Assembly: GCF_029203305.1 (NCBI RefSeq)
Contig: NC_089461.1
Location: 1,860,001-1,924,000 of the forward strand
Reading direction: 5' to 3'
Source: Yamadazyma tenuis
Lineage: Eukaryota > Ascomycota > Pichiomycetes > Serinales > Debaryomycetaceae
Length of the DNA: 64,000 bases
A program made the position numbers and the translations under genes. Below, one piece after another: positions 1-11,200 of the stretch. Numbering within the stretch: position 1 is the first letter of the stretch; each line of letters opens with the position of its first letter. The notes under the pieces are model-generated. The model worked only from the letters and a program-made list of their open reading frames with translations. It was not told where the DNA came from and made no database searches.

Positions 1-1129
1 ACACACAATGGTAGACTGGGTGGTGGAGGATATCCAAACACGTTACTGGCGTGTTGGTCAAGTTGGACGAGTATTTTATGCTGGAGTTGAACTTGGAGTC
101 CATTCTTTGGCTGCTCAAAAGGAGCTTATAGGTGAGGGTCTTCAAATTGATCACCAATATCTCTCCTGAATTGAGGCCCAACACCAGCAAGGGGGTGTTA
201 TTGAAGTTAAACAGCTTCATGCACGTGACCACAAGGTGGTTCTTAAGACTGAATCGCAAGAGAGGGGTTTCAATCACTTTTTGGTACAGTTTTGGTTCCT
301 GATCCGCCTTCTCAAGCAACGAGGTGTAGGGCTTACTGGACGTCACCGACTGGGTGTGTAAGTAGTTGTAGTCTTGGTCCAAGGCCATGATGCTTACCAC
401 GTTGACATTTGCAGAAATCAACAACCGGCTGGTGTTGACGGAGCTGATCTCGTTGTAGTACGACAGTTCGTTGAACGCAAGCAACTTGTTGAACACCAAC
501 TGGTTTTTGTTGGAGAATTCGGGAACCAATTCGGTAAACGAGTCGAACACAGAGAAGAGCGAGTTGGAATCCGCCACCTCGTGGCCGGGACCCGCGATCT
601 TCAAGAGCTTATTGAAGTTGGACGTCAATTTGGTGAACGGGTTCTTCGAGTCCAGGCGGTTAGAATCGACAAATGGGTTTGTGTACCGGGGATTATTGTT
701 AAGCTCGATGATCTCTGTGAGGCACCCGGGATTCAAGTGCACGAGGTGAAACGGGTCGGGCATCATGGACCCGACGTTGGCGCCTATTTGCATTCCTCCA
801 TCAAGAGTATTATTCGCCTTGGTGTCGATAATTTGGTTGAACAAATTAGTGATGTGGAACGGCAACGACACGTAGGTGTTGGATTCAAAGAGGCCAGGGC
901 CCGGGTTGAGCACGGGGCGAGACACGTTGAGGTACGTGGGGGTCAATTGGGCGGTTTGGATGGAGTTGGAAGAAGATAGTGGCCATGAGAATGCCTGGGG
1001 GATTTTGGGGCTGGAGAAGTCGTGGGTAAAGTGAATGTTATCGTGGAGCTCGTTGATGCCCGGGGCCACCGACGAGAGGAACGAAGCAAGCGGCGGGAGC
1101 TCTTCTGTTTGGATGGCCGTCAGCGTCAT
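1..1129 (-). CDS. WD-repeat-like protein, N-terminal part (runs off the left edge)
   Basis: Reading the minus strand from the ATG at 1127-1129 gives 376 codons without a stop up to the window edge, so the 3' end is missing. The first ~240 residues are Ser/Asn/Pro-rich and look disordered. From about residue 310 the protein becomes ordered, with a segment of the form LLVLGLNSGEILVINL, then ~20 residues later NTPVTCLDILHHP. That spacing resembles the entry into a beta-propeller of CreC/WDR20-type WD40 proteins (a 'GFSxGxI' strand followed by 'VTxIxW'), which act as deubiquitinase cofactors. This is inference from one blade; other WD40 families are possible. The coding call rests on the long open frame and protein-like composition; the + strand ORFs here are its shadows. 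Confidence 0.6.
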   Translation of the reverse strand, partial: MTLTAIQTEELPPLASFLSSVAPGINELHDNIHFTHDFSSPKIPQAFSWPLSSSNSIQTAQLTPTYLNVSRPVLNPGPGLFESNTYVSLPFHITNLFNQIIDTKANNTLDGGMQIGANVGSMMPDPFHLVHLNPGCLTEIIELNNNPRYTNPFVDSNRLDSKNPFTKLTSNFNKLLKIAGPGHEVADSNSLFSVFDSFTELVPEFSNKNQLVFNKLLAFNELSYYNEISSVNTSRLLISANVNVVSIMALDQDYNYLHTQSVTSSKPYTSLLEKADQEPKLYQKVIETPLLRFSLKNHLVVTCMKLFNFNNTPLLVLGLNSGEILVINLKTLTYKLLLSSQRMDSKFNSSIKYSSNLTNTPVTCLDILHHPVYHCV

Positions 1130-2003
1130 AGTGGACTTAGAGGTATAATTGTTCTGTTTCCCCATTTTCTATGTTCGCTAGGCGCGGAGTGGACAGGACT
1201 GGGGCCGTGTCGTTCCCGCGACATCACCTGTCACGACATCAGAAATCCTCGCGACTCATCTCATTTTCCTCACGATTGTTTCCAAGAGTGAGCAGTTGCC
1301 AGAAAGGTGATGGGGAGAACCATACACAGAACGCGCTGTGCGCATTCACAGTTGTCCTGGAGTAAAACAAGGGGTGCAGCCAACCGGGCCGTGTGGTCTA
1401 GCGGGTAATGGCCGGGCCTACATCTGTATGAATGGCATTGGAGCTAAATCGATGGCCACCTCCAGAAACTTCTGACCGGTGCCGCCAGCACTGCCACCGA
1501 GATCCAGGCCCCCTAGCTCCACTTACGTGATCCCACCTACCCTTCCTGGCCCCTTGCCATGCTCACTCCCATCTTGGGTCCCATCCATTCACCTCCCACC
1601 TGGGTGGTCCCGTCTCAAGGGCCCATGGCGTGCGCGCACCATCCCTTGGGGTTTGTGTCGCAAGGCCCCGGCACAAACCAGAAATTTTTTTCCCGCCCCT
1701 AAACGACACACCTCACATTCACAGGTAACAACAACGTTTTTAAGGTACACAAGTGACCTAGGTTTTGACACGAAATAAGCTTTGCAAGTGTACACGTGCA
1801 ATATAACCCATCTCCCAGTTGCCAGCTCTCCATCCTCGCAAATAGCTGATTGATTAATTGATTTTAACTTAATCCCTTTGCCTCCCTATTTGAAGTTTTT
1901 TTCGTCGTCGACAACCGACATTGGCGGAAAATAAACAAGTCGCACCCAGACACCCATAATCAACGCCCACGCTGATTGATGCATCATTTAATCCATCGTT
2001 AAT
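1130..2003. other. Divergent intergenic region between the WD-like gene and EPL1
   Basis: About 870 bp separating two divergent start codons. It is C/T-rich between 1480 and 1700, and an A/T-rich stretch (about 1845-1880) lies close to the EPL1 start. Only short ORFs of low-complexity composition occur. A tRNA box-A-like string at 1394-1405 has no partner box B. I see no gene here. Confidence 0.6.
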
Positions 2004-4604
2004 ATGGCAGTACCCCAATCAAAGAATAGCAACAGCAAGAGTCTGTCGGCGTCAGGGGCCAGGTTTCGTCAGCGGAAGATTTCCGTCAAACAACCGTTGG
2101 TGATTTTCAAGCTGAAGGATTTACCAGCTCAGGACGTTGCCAATGAACTTGAACCCAGTCAGATCCATCATTTGAACAATTCGGGTGCTTCGGGTCAGCA
2201 ACGAGATATTAATTCAATCGAGACCGGTGTGGATAAGAACGAAGAAGACGAAGTCCATCTTCAGCAAGTTATTAATGCGGCCCAACGAGCGTTATTGAGT
2301 TCCAAGAACGACGATTCCAAGAAAGATGTATATATTCCCACCCCGGATGCCTCCAGAATATGGCTGGACGCCCACAAGTACTACAATGACCACGACTTTG
2401 TCGAACCCGACATCTATATTAAGTACAGTGCACAGGTGGAAGATACAATTGGTGTTGATTATAATATGGATGAAGAAGATGAAGAGTTTCTACAGAAAAA
2501 GATTAATGCCAAAGATACAAAGATTTCGGAGTTGGAGTTCGAAATGGTCATCAGCAAATTTGAAAAATTTATAGAAGAGAAGCAACCTTACTTATCCATG
2601 GATCCCTCAAAGATTTTACCTTATAAAGAACTAAGCTCATACATTATAGAAGAGGTGAAATCTTCGAGCAAAGGTAATCCATACGTTCAAATGGGAACTG
2701 ATTTGAAGTATATTTCTTCAAACACCCTTAAGGAAAGACTTCTGAAAGAGTTGAACTTTGAGCCTTTTATTACGTCCTTTGACAAGAATCCTAAAAGTGA
2801 TGATAAGAAGAATACGCCCAGGGCCATCACTAAATTGTTAACACTTTTTGGCGAGACGATTTACAACCACTGGAAGCAACGAAAAATCGAACGACATGGC
2901 AAATCCATCACTCCATCTTTGAAATATGAAGACCCCAATGCTAACGAAAAGGACAATGATAATGACCCATACATTTGTTTTAGAAGGAGAGAATTCAGAC
3001 AAGCCCGTAAAACCAGAAGAGCCGATACCATTGGGATTGAAAAAATCCGGTTATTACAAAAATCTTTACATAGGGCCCGTGATATCATGTTCAATGTCAG
3101 TCAGAGGGAGATTTTAAAGTTGGAGTATTTTAGACTGGAAGCTAAAGTATTCAAATTAAGATGTGAAGCAAAGGCTGCCAAAAGAGCTGCTGATATCAGT
3201 GTCGATGATGATTACTTATTTTACCCTCACAAGAAGAAGAAGATTCAAAGGGTCAAACAAGAGGAAGAAGAAGAAAGAGGAAGAGAAAGAGAAAGGGAAC
3301 TCGCCAAAATCAAACGCGAGAAGAAATATGGTAGAGATCCAAGAATGGCAGATGTTAATATCAGTGCCATCAATGGTAACCTCAGACCAGACGGCACTTC
3401 TTCTTCAACCCAACCTTATGTCAAGTTACCACCTTCTAAGATTCCTGATTTGGACTTGGTGACTGTTTCCTTGGTTTTGAAGGAGAAGAACGAAACCATC
3501 AAGAAGGCCGTCTTGGATAAGTTACGCAAGCGGAAAGAACAAGATAAAGGTTATGTCAACTTTACTGATGATCCTTTCCAGCCTTATTTCAATATATCCA
3601 CTAACAAAAAGATTTCGTCAAAAGAGTTGAAGCATATTCCCTATTCTTCAATTGCGTCAGCTGACTTCCACCAAATGAATACATCCAACTCACTCAGTAA
3701 CAAATTGAAACATATCTTGGAGGATGGAAATAAGCCATTACCTGGTTCCAAGACCTTTGATGGGAAGAGTGGTGAATTGATTCCCTTAAAGCCTTTTTCT
3801 CATTTGCAAAGTTTGCTTTCTGGATATTCTAGTTCTTCTCAAAAGAGTTATATTGCAACTTTGTTGCAAAATATAGAACTGCGGAGCTTCAATTCTTACA
3901 CAAATGGGTACGGTAATGCTGAAGTTGAGGAAGAAACCAATGAAACCAATGTGTCTGACCCTGTATTCAGATTAAGAAGAAGAGTGGGACGCTTCAACAG
4001 AAACTTTATTGACCGCAGAATTGTCCACCCCGCAAAGGAATATGACCCTATAGATGAATTTGTGAACCTTTCAAGTCAAAATGACGAGGCTAACGAAGAC
4101 AAATCTGAAACTGATGAAGATACCAGCTCCCATGTATCATCCTTGACAGAAAACAAGAATGTCGTCAATGTGTACAGTTCCACTGATGATTCTATCAAGA
4201 GATGGAAGTCGCACTGGTTGTTTGATAATGAATCGTCCAAGGAATATGAGACAAACGTTGATTCTCCTTTCAGTTTAGATCCTTCAAAATTGAATAGCAT
4301 CAGCGATGAGACTCAGTCAATTAGATTCGGTTCTATGTTGTTATCTAAATCATATGAATTGTTGAGGGAATCCGTGCATCAAAGACAGCAGGCATACATT
4401 CAGCAAGTGAGAATGAGAGCTGCTCTTCAACAGCAACAAATGAGAAACAATGCTCGTCAGTTGCAACAACAAAGAGCTCAACTCGCCTCTGCCAATGGTG
4501 AATCTACCGGGAAAGCTTCCAATGTCCCCACCTCACAAACCAGTTCAAGCAATGCATCTCAAGTTCCTGTTACGAATAGAGCCCCAAGTAATATTGCCAG
4601 CTAA
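2004..4604 (+). CDS. EPL1: Enhancer of polycomb-like protein Epl1 (NuA4 subunit)
   Basis: 866-residue orthologue of Epl1, the scaffold that joins the Esa1-Yng2-Eaf6 catalytic module (piccolo NuA4) to chromatin; the histone H4/H2A acetyltransferase acts in the nucleus. The N terminus carries the family signature SGARFRQRKISVKQPL. The EPcA region extends to about residue 400, including the conserved basic block around CFRRREFRQARKTRR and RDIMFNVSQRE. It is followed by a highly charged K/E/R run (about residues 410-445) and a Gln-rich C-terminal part (about 795-835). The length is close to the S. cerevisiae protein (832 residues). It starts at the first ATG and has no intron. It converges with MIS1, leaving about 150 bp between stop codons. 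Confidence 0.95.
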   Translation: MAVPQSKNSNSKSLSASGARFRQRKISVKQPLVIFKLKDLPAQDVANELEPSQIHHLNNSGASGQQRDINSIETGVDKNEEDEVHLQQVINAAQRALLSSKNDDSKKDVYIPTPDASRIWLDAHKYYNDHDFVEPDIYIKYSAQVEDTIGVDYNMDEEDEEFLQKKINAKDTKISELEFEMVISKFEKFIEEKQPYLSMDPSKILPYKELSSYIIEEVKSSSKGNPYVQMGTDLKYISSNTLKERLLKELNFEPFITSFDKNPKSDDKKNTPRAITKLLTLFGETIYNHWKQRKIERHGKSITPSLKYEDPNANEKDNDNDPYICFRRREFRQARKTRRADTIGIEKIRLLQKSLHRARDIMFNVSQREILKLEYFRLEAKVFKLRCEAKAAKRAADISVDDDYLFYPHKKKKIQRVKQEEEEERGRERERELAKIKREKKYGRDPRMADVNISAINGNLRPDGTSSSTQPYVKLPPSKIPDLDLVTVSLVLKEKNETIKKAVLDKLRKRKEQDKGYVNFTDDPFQPYFNISTNKKISSKELKHIPYSSIASADFHQMNTSNSLSNKLKHILEDGNKPLPGSKTFDGKSGELIPLKPFSHLQSLLSGYSSSSQKSYIATLLQNIELRSFNSYTNGYGNAEVEEETNETNVSDPVFRLRRRVGRFNRNFIDRRIVHPAKEYDPIDEFVNLSSQNDEANEDKSETDEDTSSHVSSLTENKNVVNVYSSTDDSIKRWKSHWLFDNESSKEYETNVDSPFSLDPSKLNSISDETQSIRFGSMLLSKSYELLRESVHQRQQAYIQQVRMRAALQQQQMRNNARQLQQQRAQLASANGESTGKASNVPTSQTSSSNASQVPVTNRAPSNIAS

Positions 4605-4756
4605 TGAAATCATAGCGCAGGTAGCTACCATCGCCAGCCGCTGACATATCTGTATCATAGTTTGTAGCATCATAATATAATAGTGTGCATTAGAGAATGT
4701 AGTATTCTACTGTAGATATTATTGTTATGCATTTCTATTCTATTCTACAAGATGGA

Positions 4757-7729
4757 CTAAAACAATCCATCTATTTGTCCGTCTTCATTGACTTCCACAT
4801 TCATAAACCCAGCGTGAGTTGGTAAACCTGGAATTGTCGTGATTTCAGCTGCTAAAGCATACAAGTAACCAGCACCAGCAGAACATCTGACTTCTCTGAT
4901 TGGAATGGTGAAACCAGTTGGAACTCCTTTCAAAGATGGATCATGAGACAACGAATACTGGGTCTTGGCAATACAAATAGGCAACTTATCGTATCCTTGT
5001 TGGGTGTAGGTTTCCACTTGTTTCCTAGCCAATGGGGATAATTCAATGTTGGCAGCCCCATACATCTTTTGAGCAATTGTCAAAATCTTGTCTTCCACAG
5101 ACGAGTTAACATCGTAAAGAAAGCTTTGCTCAGTAGACTTTGGTATTTCTACAGCCTCGGTAACCGCCTTGGCCAATTCCAAAGCTCCTTCACCACCTTT
5201 AGCCCAGTGGTTAGTAACGGCTGCGAAATCGGCTCCGGCCTTTTTGGCTTCAACCTTGATGAGTTCTAACTCAGCAGCAGTGTCGGTTTCAAACTGGTTG
5301 ATGGCCACCACAACCGGAACGTTATACTGCTTGACGTTTTGAATTTGTTTGGCCAAGTTGGCACATCCTTTTTGCAAGAATTCAAGGTTTTCTGTCAAGT
5401 ATTCAGCAGGTAAAGATTGTCCTGGTTTAACGTCTGGAGCACCTCCGTGCAACTTTAATGCTCTAGACGTAGCCACCAAAACTACGGCATCCGGCTTGTA
5501 ACCAGAGGCTCTGCACTTGATGTTGAAAAATCTTTCACCACCCATAGTGAAGTCGAACCCGGCTTCAGTTACAACAAATCCTTTTTCACCATTGTTGGTA
5601 GGGTTGGAAGGAGAAGTCAACTTCAAGGCCAACCGGTCGGCGATCACAGAAGAAGCGCCAATGGAGATGTTGGCAAAAGGACCAGCATGCACAAACACCG
5701 GGGTTCCCTCCAAAGTTTGCATCAAGTTGGGCTTGATGGCATCTTTAAGCAATGCCGTTAAAGCACCGGCAGCTCCAATATCTTCACAGGTAATGACTTC
5801 ACCGGTTTCTCTTTGGGTACCAACCACGATTTTTCCGATTCTTTGTCTCATATCCTTTAAGGAGGTAGACAAAGCCAAAATAGCCATCAATTCAGAAGCA
5901 ACGGTGATGTCCATACCCGATTTACGAGGAGGAAACTTGGAAGCTTCATTCTTTCCTTCACCAATGGTGATTTCTCTCACAAATCTGTCGTTACAGTCGA
6001 CGACTCTCTTGATAGAAATAGATTCGGGGTCAATGTCCAATTTGGCGAACTTTGTGATTTCCACATCCGTCAACTCATCAGGATTGGTTTTGTGAATTCC
6101 TAATTTCTGGAGTCTTGCGATCATCGAAGGAGTAAAAGTTCTGGAGCCCTTCTTCACAGGTACTAATCTCTTGTAGAATCCTTTGATGGACTTGGACGTG
6201 TATTCGTGGAACATTCTTGTGTCGACGGCTGCACAAAGCAAGTTCTGAGCAGCAGATATGGCATGGATGTCACCTGTCAAGTGCATGTTGAATTCGTCCA
6301 TAGGAATCACCTGGGAGTAACCTCCACCAGCAGCACCACCCTTGACACCAAAAGTGGGTCCCATACTAGGTTGTCTGACATTGGCAATGGAGTTGTAACC
6401 CAAATGTGCACCCAAAGCTTGGGTCAATCCCATGGTGGTGGTACTCTTACCTTCACCCAATGGAGTAGGGGTGATCCCGGCCACCAACACGTAGTTCCCC
6501 TTTTCTTGGATGGAACCCTCTGCAAAGTCATCAAGACGGCTTATCACCATTTTTGGATCCACCTTGGCCTTATAATGGCCATAAGGTTCCAACTCGTTTT
6601 CCAAGAGCCCCAATTCCTGGGCGATTTTGGTGATTTTCTTGGGCTGCTGGGCTCTAGAAATAGCAATATCGGAAGGCACTGGGTCTTGGAGGGCCAAGTG
6701 CAAAGGCTTGAATGCGTGCTGGTGGTTCTTTTGTTCCTGTAACATTGCAGCATCAAATACGTTGGAACACAACATGGCCACCGTCATGGGGCCAACTCCA
6801 CCCGGTACTGGAGTCAAGTACTGAACCTTCTGCACCGCCAGTGAGAAATCAACGTCTCCCACCAACTTTCTGCCATTTTTTGCAGCCGCGTCGGCCTTGT
6901 AGTTTATGCCAACATCAACCACAATGGCATCTTCCTTCAACCATTCACCTTTTACATATTCAGGCATACCAATGGCCGCCACCACAATATCGGCACGGCC
7001 CAACAACTGCGGCAAGTCCTTCGTGTGTCTGTGGCAGATGGTGACAGTACAGTCTTCATTTTTCAACATCGCAGCCACTGGATTTCCCACGATATCAGAG
7101 CGACCAAGCACCACTGCGTTTTTTCCACGCATGTCCACGCCGGTGGTTCTGATTAACTCGATGACCCCGCTGGGCGTACACGGCTTGAATAGCGGGCGGC
7201 CACCACGCTTGGCCAACTCTCCTACGTTGAAACGCCCAAAACCATCCACATCTTTGTCCGTCAGCACCGCATTGGTCACCAACGTTTCATTGATGTGAGG
7301 AGGAAGCGGCAACTGGATGAGCAATCCGTGAACTTTGGGGTCGTTGTTGATGTTCTGGACCTCTTCAAGCAACTGCTCTTCGGTGATGTGCTCGTCGAAC
7401 TTGAGAAGACGGGAGTTGATGTTGGACGATTTGGCGGCCTTGAGTTTGGAGTTCACATAGGCCGACGAGTCGGGTCTAGAGCCGACTTGGATAATCGTCA
7501 AGTTGGGTTTGAATCTGATGGTGTCAAAGGTGGCGTTGGTGGTACCAAACTTGTCGTGGTTATAGGCCAACACCTTATTGGCGATGTTACTTCTGATGGA
7601 CTTGGCGAGCTTGAGGCCGGAGATGATGGAAGCATCGAGTACCACGGGAGAAGGGTGGAAGGCTCTAGCCGCGGTGGGGCGGGCGAGCCGGAGCGCGGCG
7701 TGCGAGGCCCTGGTTCTGGTCCTAAGCAT
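4757..7729 (-). CDS. MIS1: Mitochondrial C1-tetrahydrofolate synthase
   Basis: Trifunctional one-carbon enzyme of 990 residues: methylene-THF dehydrogenase/methenyl-THF cyclohydrolase in the N-terminal third (motifs YVNSKLKAA near residue 91, HGLLIQLPLPPH, PCTPSGVIELI, PVPGGVGPMT) and formate-THF ligase in the C-terminal two thirds (ATP loop TPLGEGKSTTTMGL near residues 415-430). The frame stays open upstream to 7885, but only through a GTG. The first ATG, at 7727-7729, begins an Arg/Ala-rich, acid-free leader (MLRTRTRASHAALRLARPTAARAF) typical of a mitochondrial presequence, so this is MIS1 rather than cytosolic ADE3. Its length fits the family (about 975). Clustered TGACTC motifs lie 340-460 bp upstream. 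Confidence 0.95.
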   Translation of the reverse strand: MLRTRTRASHAALRLARPTAARAFHPSPVVLDASIISGLKLAKSIRSNIANKVLAYNHDKFGTTNATFDTIRFKPNLTIIQVGSRPDSSAYVNSKLKAAKSSNINSRLLKFDEHITEEQLLEEVQNINNDPKVHGLLIQLPLPPHINETLVTNAVLTDKDVDGFGRFNVGELAKRGGRPLFKPCTPSGVIELIRTTGVDMRGKNAVVLGRSDIVGNPVAAMLKNEDCTVTICHRHTKDLPQLLGRADIVVAAIGMPEYVKGEWLKEDAIVVDVGINYKADAAAKNGRKLVGDVDFSLAVQKVQYLTPVPGGVGPMTVAMLCSNVFDAAMLQEQKNHQHAFKPLHLALQDPVPSDIAISRAQQPKKITKIAQELGLLENELEPYGHYKAKVDPKMVISRLDDFAEGSIQEKGNYVLVAGITPTPLGEGKSTTTMGLTQALGAHLGYNSIANVRQPSMGPTFGVKGGAAGGGYSQVIPMDEFNMHLTGDIHAISAAQNLLCAAVDTRMFHEYTSKSIKGFYKRLVPVKKGSRTFTPSMIARLQKLGIHKTNPDELTDVEITKFAKLDIDPESISIKRVVDCNDRFVREITIGEGKNEASKFPPRKSGMDITVASELMAILALSTSLKDMRQRIGKIVVGTQRETGEVITCEDIGAAGALTALLKDAIKPNLMQTLEGTPVFVHAGPFANISIGASSVIADRLALKLTSPSNPTNNGEKGFVVTEAGFDFTMGGERFFNIKCRASGYKPDAVVLVATSRALKLHGGAPDVKPGQSLPAEYLTENLEFLQKGCANLAKQIQNVKQYNVPVVVAINQFETDTAAELELIKVEAKKAGADFAAVTNHWAKGGEGALELAKAVTEAVEIPKSTEQSFLYDVNSSVEDKILTIAQKMYGAANIELSPLARKQVETYTQQGYDKLPICIAKTQYSLSHDPSLKGVPTGFTIPIREVRCSAGAGYLYALAAEITTIPGLPTHAGFMNVEVNEDGQIDGLF

Positions 7730-8249
7730 CTTGGTTCTGGTGTTTGTGTTTTGAAGAAGATTCACTAGATTATATACTAGGTTGAGTAACTGAAAATATA
7801 TTTTAGAGATGAGGGCGCGTGTGCAGGAGGTCGGCTGGGCGAGTTTCCACAGTGGTTGGAAAAATTTTCGCCGGAGGTGAGTCACCGAACGGGAGACGAT
7901 GATTGGCCGAGGGGTCCGGAGGTACCAGGGTTGTAGCCATCAATGGTTGGAAGTTTAAAAATGGGTTTCTGGAGGTGATTCGATATGTGTGAGTGTTGGT
8001 AGGTATAAAACAGGATCCTGATTTGGAATCAGACGTTAAATTACTGATAAAGGGCACCCGGCACCAGAGTCAGAGGGCCCGTGACTCGGGTGTGACTCGG
8101 GAGCGAATCGGCATGTGACTCTGGTGGTGGTAGCGGTGACAGGGCGTGCGGCTGTCAGGGAAGAGTCAATTTTGACTCAATTCTGACTCGTCCTCCTACG
8201 GCTGCAAAATAAATCATTTCTCGTTTATTAATCTATAATAGGGCTGTGT
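7730..8249. other. Intergenic region: BNI1 3' side and MIS1 upstream region
   Basis: 520 bp between two minus-strand genes. The part nearest MIS1 is A/T-rich with TATA-like tracts at about 7770-7800. The distal part, at 8060-8190, is packed with TGACTC hexamers. No coding potential is seen. Confidence 0.7.
8067..8189 (-). promoter_or_regulatory. Cluster of seven TGACTC (Gcn4/Bas1-type) motifs upstream of MIS1
   Basis: TGACTC or its complement occurs at 8067-8072, 8082-8087, 8093-8098, 8116-8121, 8163-8168, 8173-8179 (as TGACTCA) and 8184-8189. An eighth site, TGAGTCA, lies nearer the gene at 7878-7884. TGACTC is the core of the Bas1 site, and TGA(C/G)TCA that of Gcn4; in S. cerevisiae these factors drive purine, glycine and one-carbon genes. 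A role in MIS1 control is inferred from position and density. Confidence 0.65.
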
Positions 8250-11200
8250 TTAGTCTGACGACACCGATAACTCACCACTCTTTAACTCTTCCTGTCTTAA
8301 CCGGCTAAGCATAGCTTGTGTTCTTAAAAGTGTGGTATCACTGTTCACCGACGAGGAGCTGTGATTTCCCCCAACTCCATCCTTTCTTCTTCGAGTTAAT
8401 CTTCTCTTCAAATCATTCACACTTTCATAGTCATTGAATGAAAGCTCAGATCCGTTCTTGCTGTTATCCTCCAATTGGTCTACCGACGGTGATGAGTAAA
8501 ACGAGAGCGCCTTCCTTCTTCTGTCCACTCGTTTATCTCGGCTGGTGGCTGATCCGGTGTCTTCTGATGACTTGGTATCTGAAGATTTAGCAGCACTCGA
8601 TCTTAATTTCTCAAGGAGGGTATCCATGATGGTACCGTGCAGTTCGTCCGCATCCTCGTCATCCTGGGTACTTTCGCTCTCGCTGTTGTTCATGCTGCCG
8701 CTGGTATCCCGTTCAGATACTTTCCTGCTGTTTGCTTCAACAAGCCGTTTCCGGTTGTCGGCTGCGTACTGTTCTTCTTCTTTCTGGACATTTTCTATAT
8801 GGGCTTTCTTGAATTCGCTCACGAACATCAGAATCTTCTCGTAAAAGGTGTTGCGACTGAAACTATCCTTGACATTCTCTCCAAAATATGTCATTAGAGA
8901 ATTGTACTCCTCCATGGTTGTCTTGACATGAGACTGAAGAAGTGAGTTCTTGATCTTAGCACTTTCAAGTGGGGACGCCACTTTCTTCAACACGTAATCC
9001 TCTGGATGTAAGCATTCTGGATCGCTGAGATTTCCTTTCAGGATGGACTCGGCTACTCCGTTGATTTGCCGGTCAAATTCCTGGCTTTCAGTTTCGATTT
9101 GCTCAATCGATAAATTCTGAACATGGAGAAGCACACTCAACTCATCAACAAATGACCCATACTCTGGAAACGTATTACGAATGATTCTTTCGACATAATG
9201 AAGAAAGTGCATAGCGTTGGTGTCATCTTTCATGAACTTCAATCGTTGTAAAGTTCCGATTTTGAACCCTAAAGCTTGTTTGGAATCATCATTCATGAAG
9301 TTCCCCACGGATCTGATGATTCCCAACACATGCCTCAAACTGTCAGAGTTTCTGATGCTTGCATTGGCTTCATCGACCATACGAAGCTTCTTCAACAAAT
9401 CCATGTAGTCTCTGCCGTACGAGTGCATCAACAAGAGTGCACGAGATCTTGACTTCCAATAGTGCCTCAAATTGAAACATAACTCAAGGTAGACCCTATC
9501 TGGCCTTTCAAGTTCAGCTGGATCTTTCTTGGGTTTGGATTCTGGATCAGACACTTCCCAGGAATATGGCTTGAAGTTTCGGATCGTGGTTTCATTGAAT
9601 TCGGACAACAATTCGGAATTAAAGAATTCCAATACAGTAACGTTGTCAAGAATATCTTTGTCACAGTGTAGAACCTTCATGATCAAGTCTTCAACAGGAG
9701 CAGCCGCAAACATATGAAGATTAATTCCAAACTGCTGGGCAAGATCTCTTGTGAGAAGAGAAATCTTCTTCGGTTGATCGGTACTCGTTTTGCCTCCCAG
9801 TAAATCCTTCCTTAACTTTATCTGAGTGGATTTGACTGCAAAGTGACGTTCCACTTCCTCCAAAATCCCCCTCTCTTTCAATTGCCCCGAAAGCTTTTCG
9901 TGCTCGATATCTCCCCAGAATGTGTTATCAATGTCATCAATTTTGTCCCAGTGCATCTGCTTGAGTTTGTTTTTAGGTTTTAATGATGGAATGAGACTCT
10001 TCGGGTTAGGTGAATTCTCCGGTTCCATCAGCTGTGACACATCTGCAGGGATTCTTGATCTCAAAGGAGTGTTGTCTTCGGAAGCTGGCGAAGCAAGAAT
10101 TGATCCAGCTGGAAGTGGAGGTGGTGGAGGTGGAGTCCCAGCTCTGCTTATTGGATTATTTAAGAAAGTTGGCATTGGAGGGGGTGGTGCAGGTATCGTT
10201 GGTGACTCAGTTCCTCCTAAAACAGGTGGAAGTGGTGGAGGAGGCGGAATTCCACTGGCAAATGAAGGAAGTGGAGGAGGAGGAGGTGGTGGTGGTGGAA
10301 CGGCACTAGTAAAAGATGGTGGGAGTGGGGGTGGTGGTGGTGGTGGTGGTGCAGGTACAGGTGCCTGAGCGAACGATGGTGGGAGCGGTGGAGGTGGTGG
10401 GGGTGGTGGTATCAAACCTTCGGCCAGCCTCATGGGAACGGTAGACACCGATGATTTCTCCGCTGGTGGAGAATCATTAGTGCTTTCTGAATGTGGAGCA
10501 TGTTGTTTAACTGAGGATGATGACACGAGCAGTACCGCAGAACCACGAGGCGAAGATGTCGTACTTCCTGATGCTTTCAAATACAGTGGGATAGGAGGAG
10601 TAATGGGTTCACTGTGCTGTCCACCAACCCCTTCATGTCTATTAACACTTCTGTAGTCTTCAAAAGTAAACTCTGAATCATCATCTTCCAGATTCAAATT
10701 GGTAGTTTTTCTGGGACCAAACAAGGGAGGTGGTGTAGGAGGACGATAAAGGCGGCTGCTGTGATCCGAATGTTCTTTTAATCGACCAAAAACACCGGTG
10801 TTCTTGAGTATTCCCTGAGTCCGCTTTGAATTCGCTTGATTACTGGATGCTTCTGGGACATAAATAGGGTTTGAAACCGTACCCGAAGTGGTGCCCTCTC
10901 TTGAACGCGTAAACCCACTCTCCTGAGACAGAGTACTTATGGAATCATTGCTAGCAGCATGTGATCCAGTTGGGGACTTCTTACCGATCTTTGATTCCAA
11001 TTCATCGATCATCAAATTCTTACCCTTAGGGTGTAAGAAAGTGGATTTAATAGGGGCAACCGTTTGAAACTCGAGCTGTTTCCTTTGGTTTTCTTTGTCC
11101 CGAAACTCCAGAACCTCCTGTATCAAAACTGCAATCTGTCTCTCCTGGCGAGCAATGATATCGGCACTGAGAAGGGTTTCACCTCTTAAAGTTTCCAAGT

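Noticed and set aside
1394..1405. TGGTCTAGCGGG matches the tRNA box A consensus
   Set aside because: No GGTTCGA-type box B follows at tRNA spacing, and no cloverleaf or T-run terminator can be drawn.
4757..7885. Longer MIS1 ORF starting at 7885
   Set aside because: That start is GTG; the ATG at 7729 begins a convincing presequence and gives the family length.
9922..10368. Gly-rich + strand ORF opposite BNI1
   Set aside because: It is the antisense of the polyproline FH1 codons; poly-Gly is the expected artefact.
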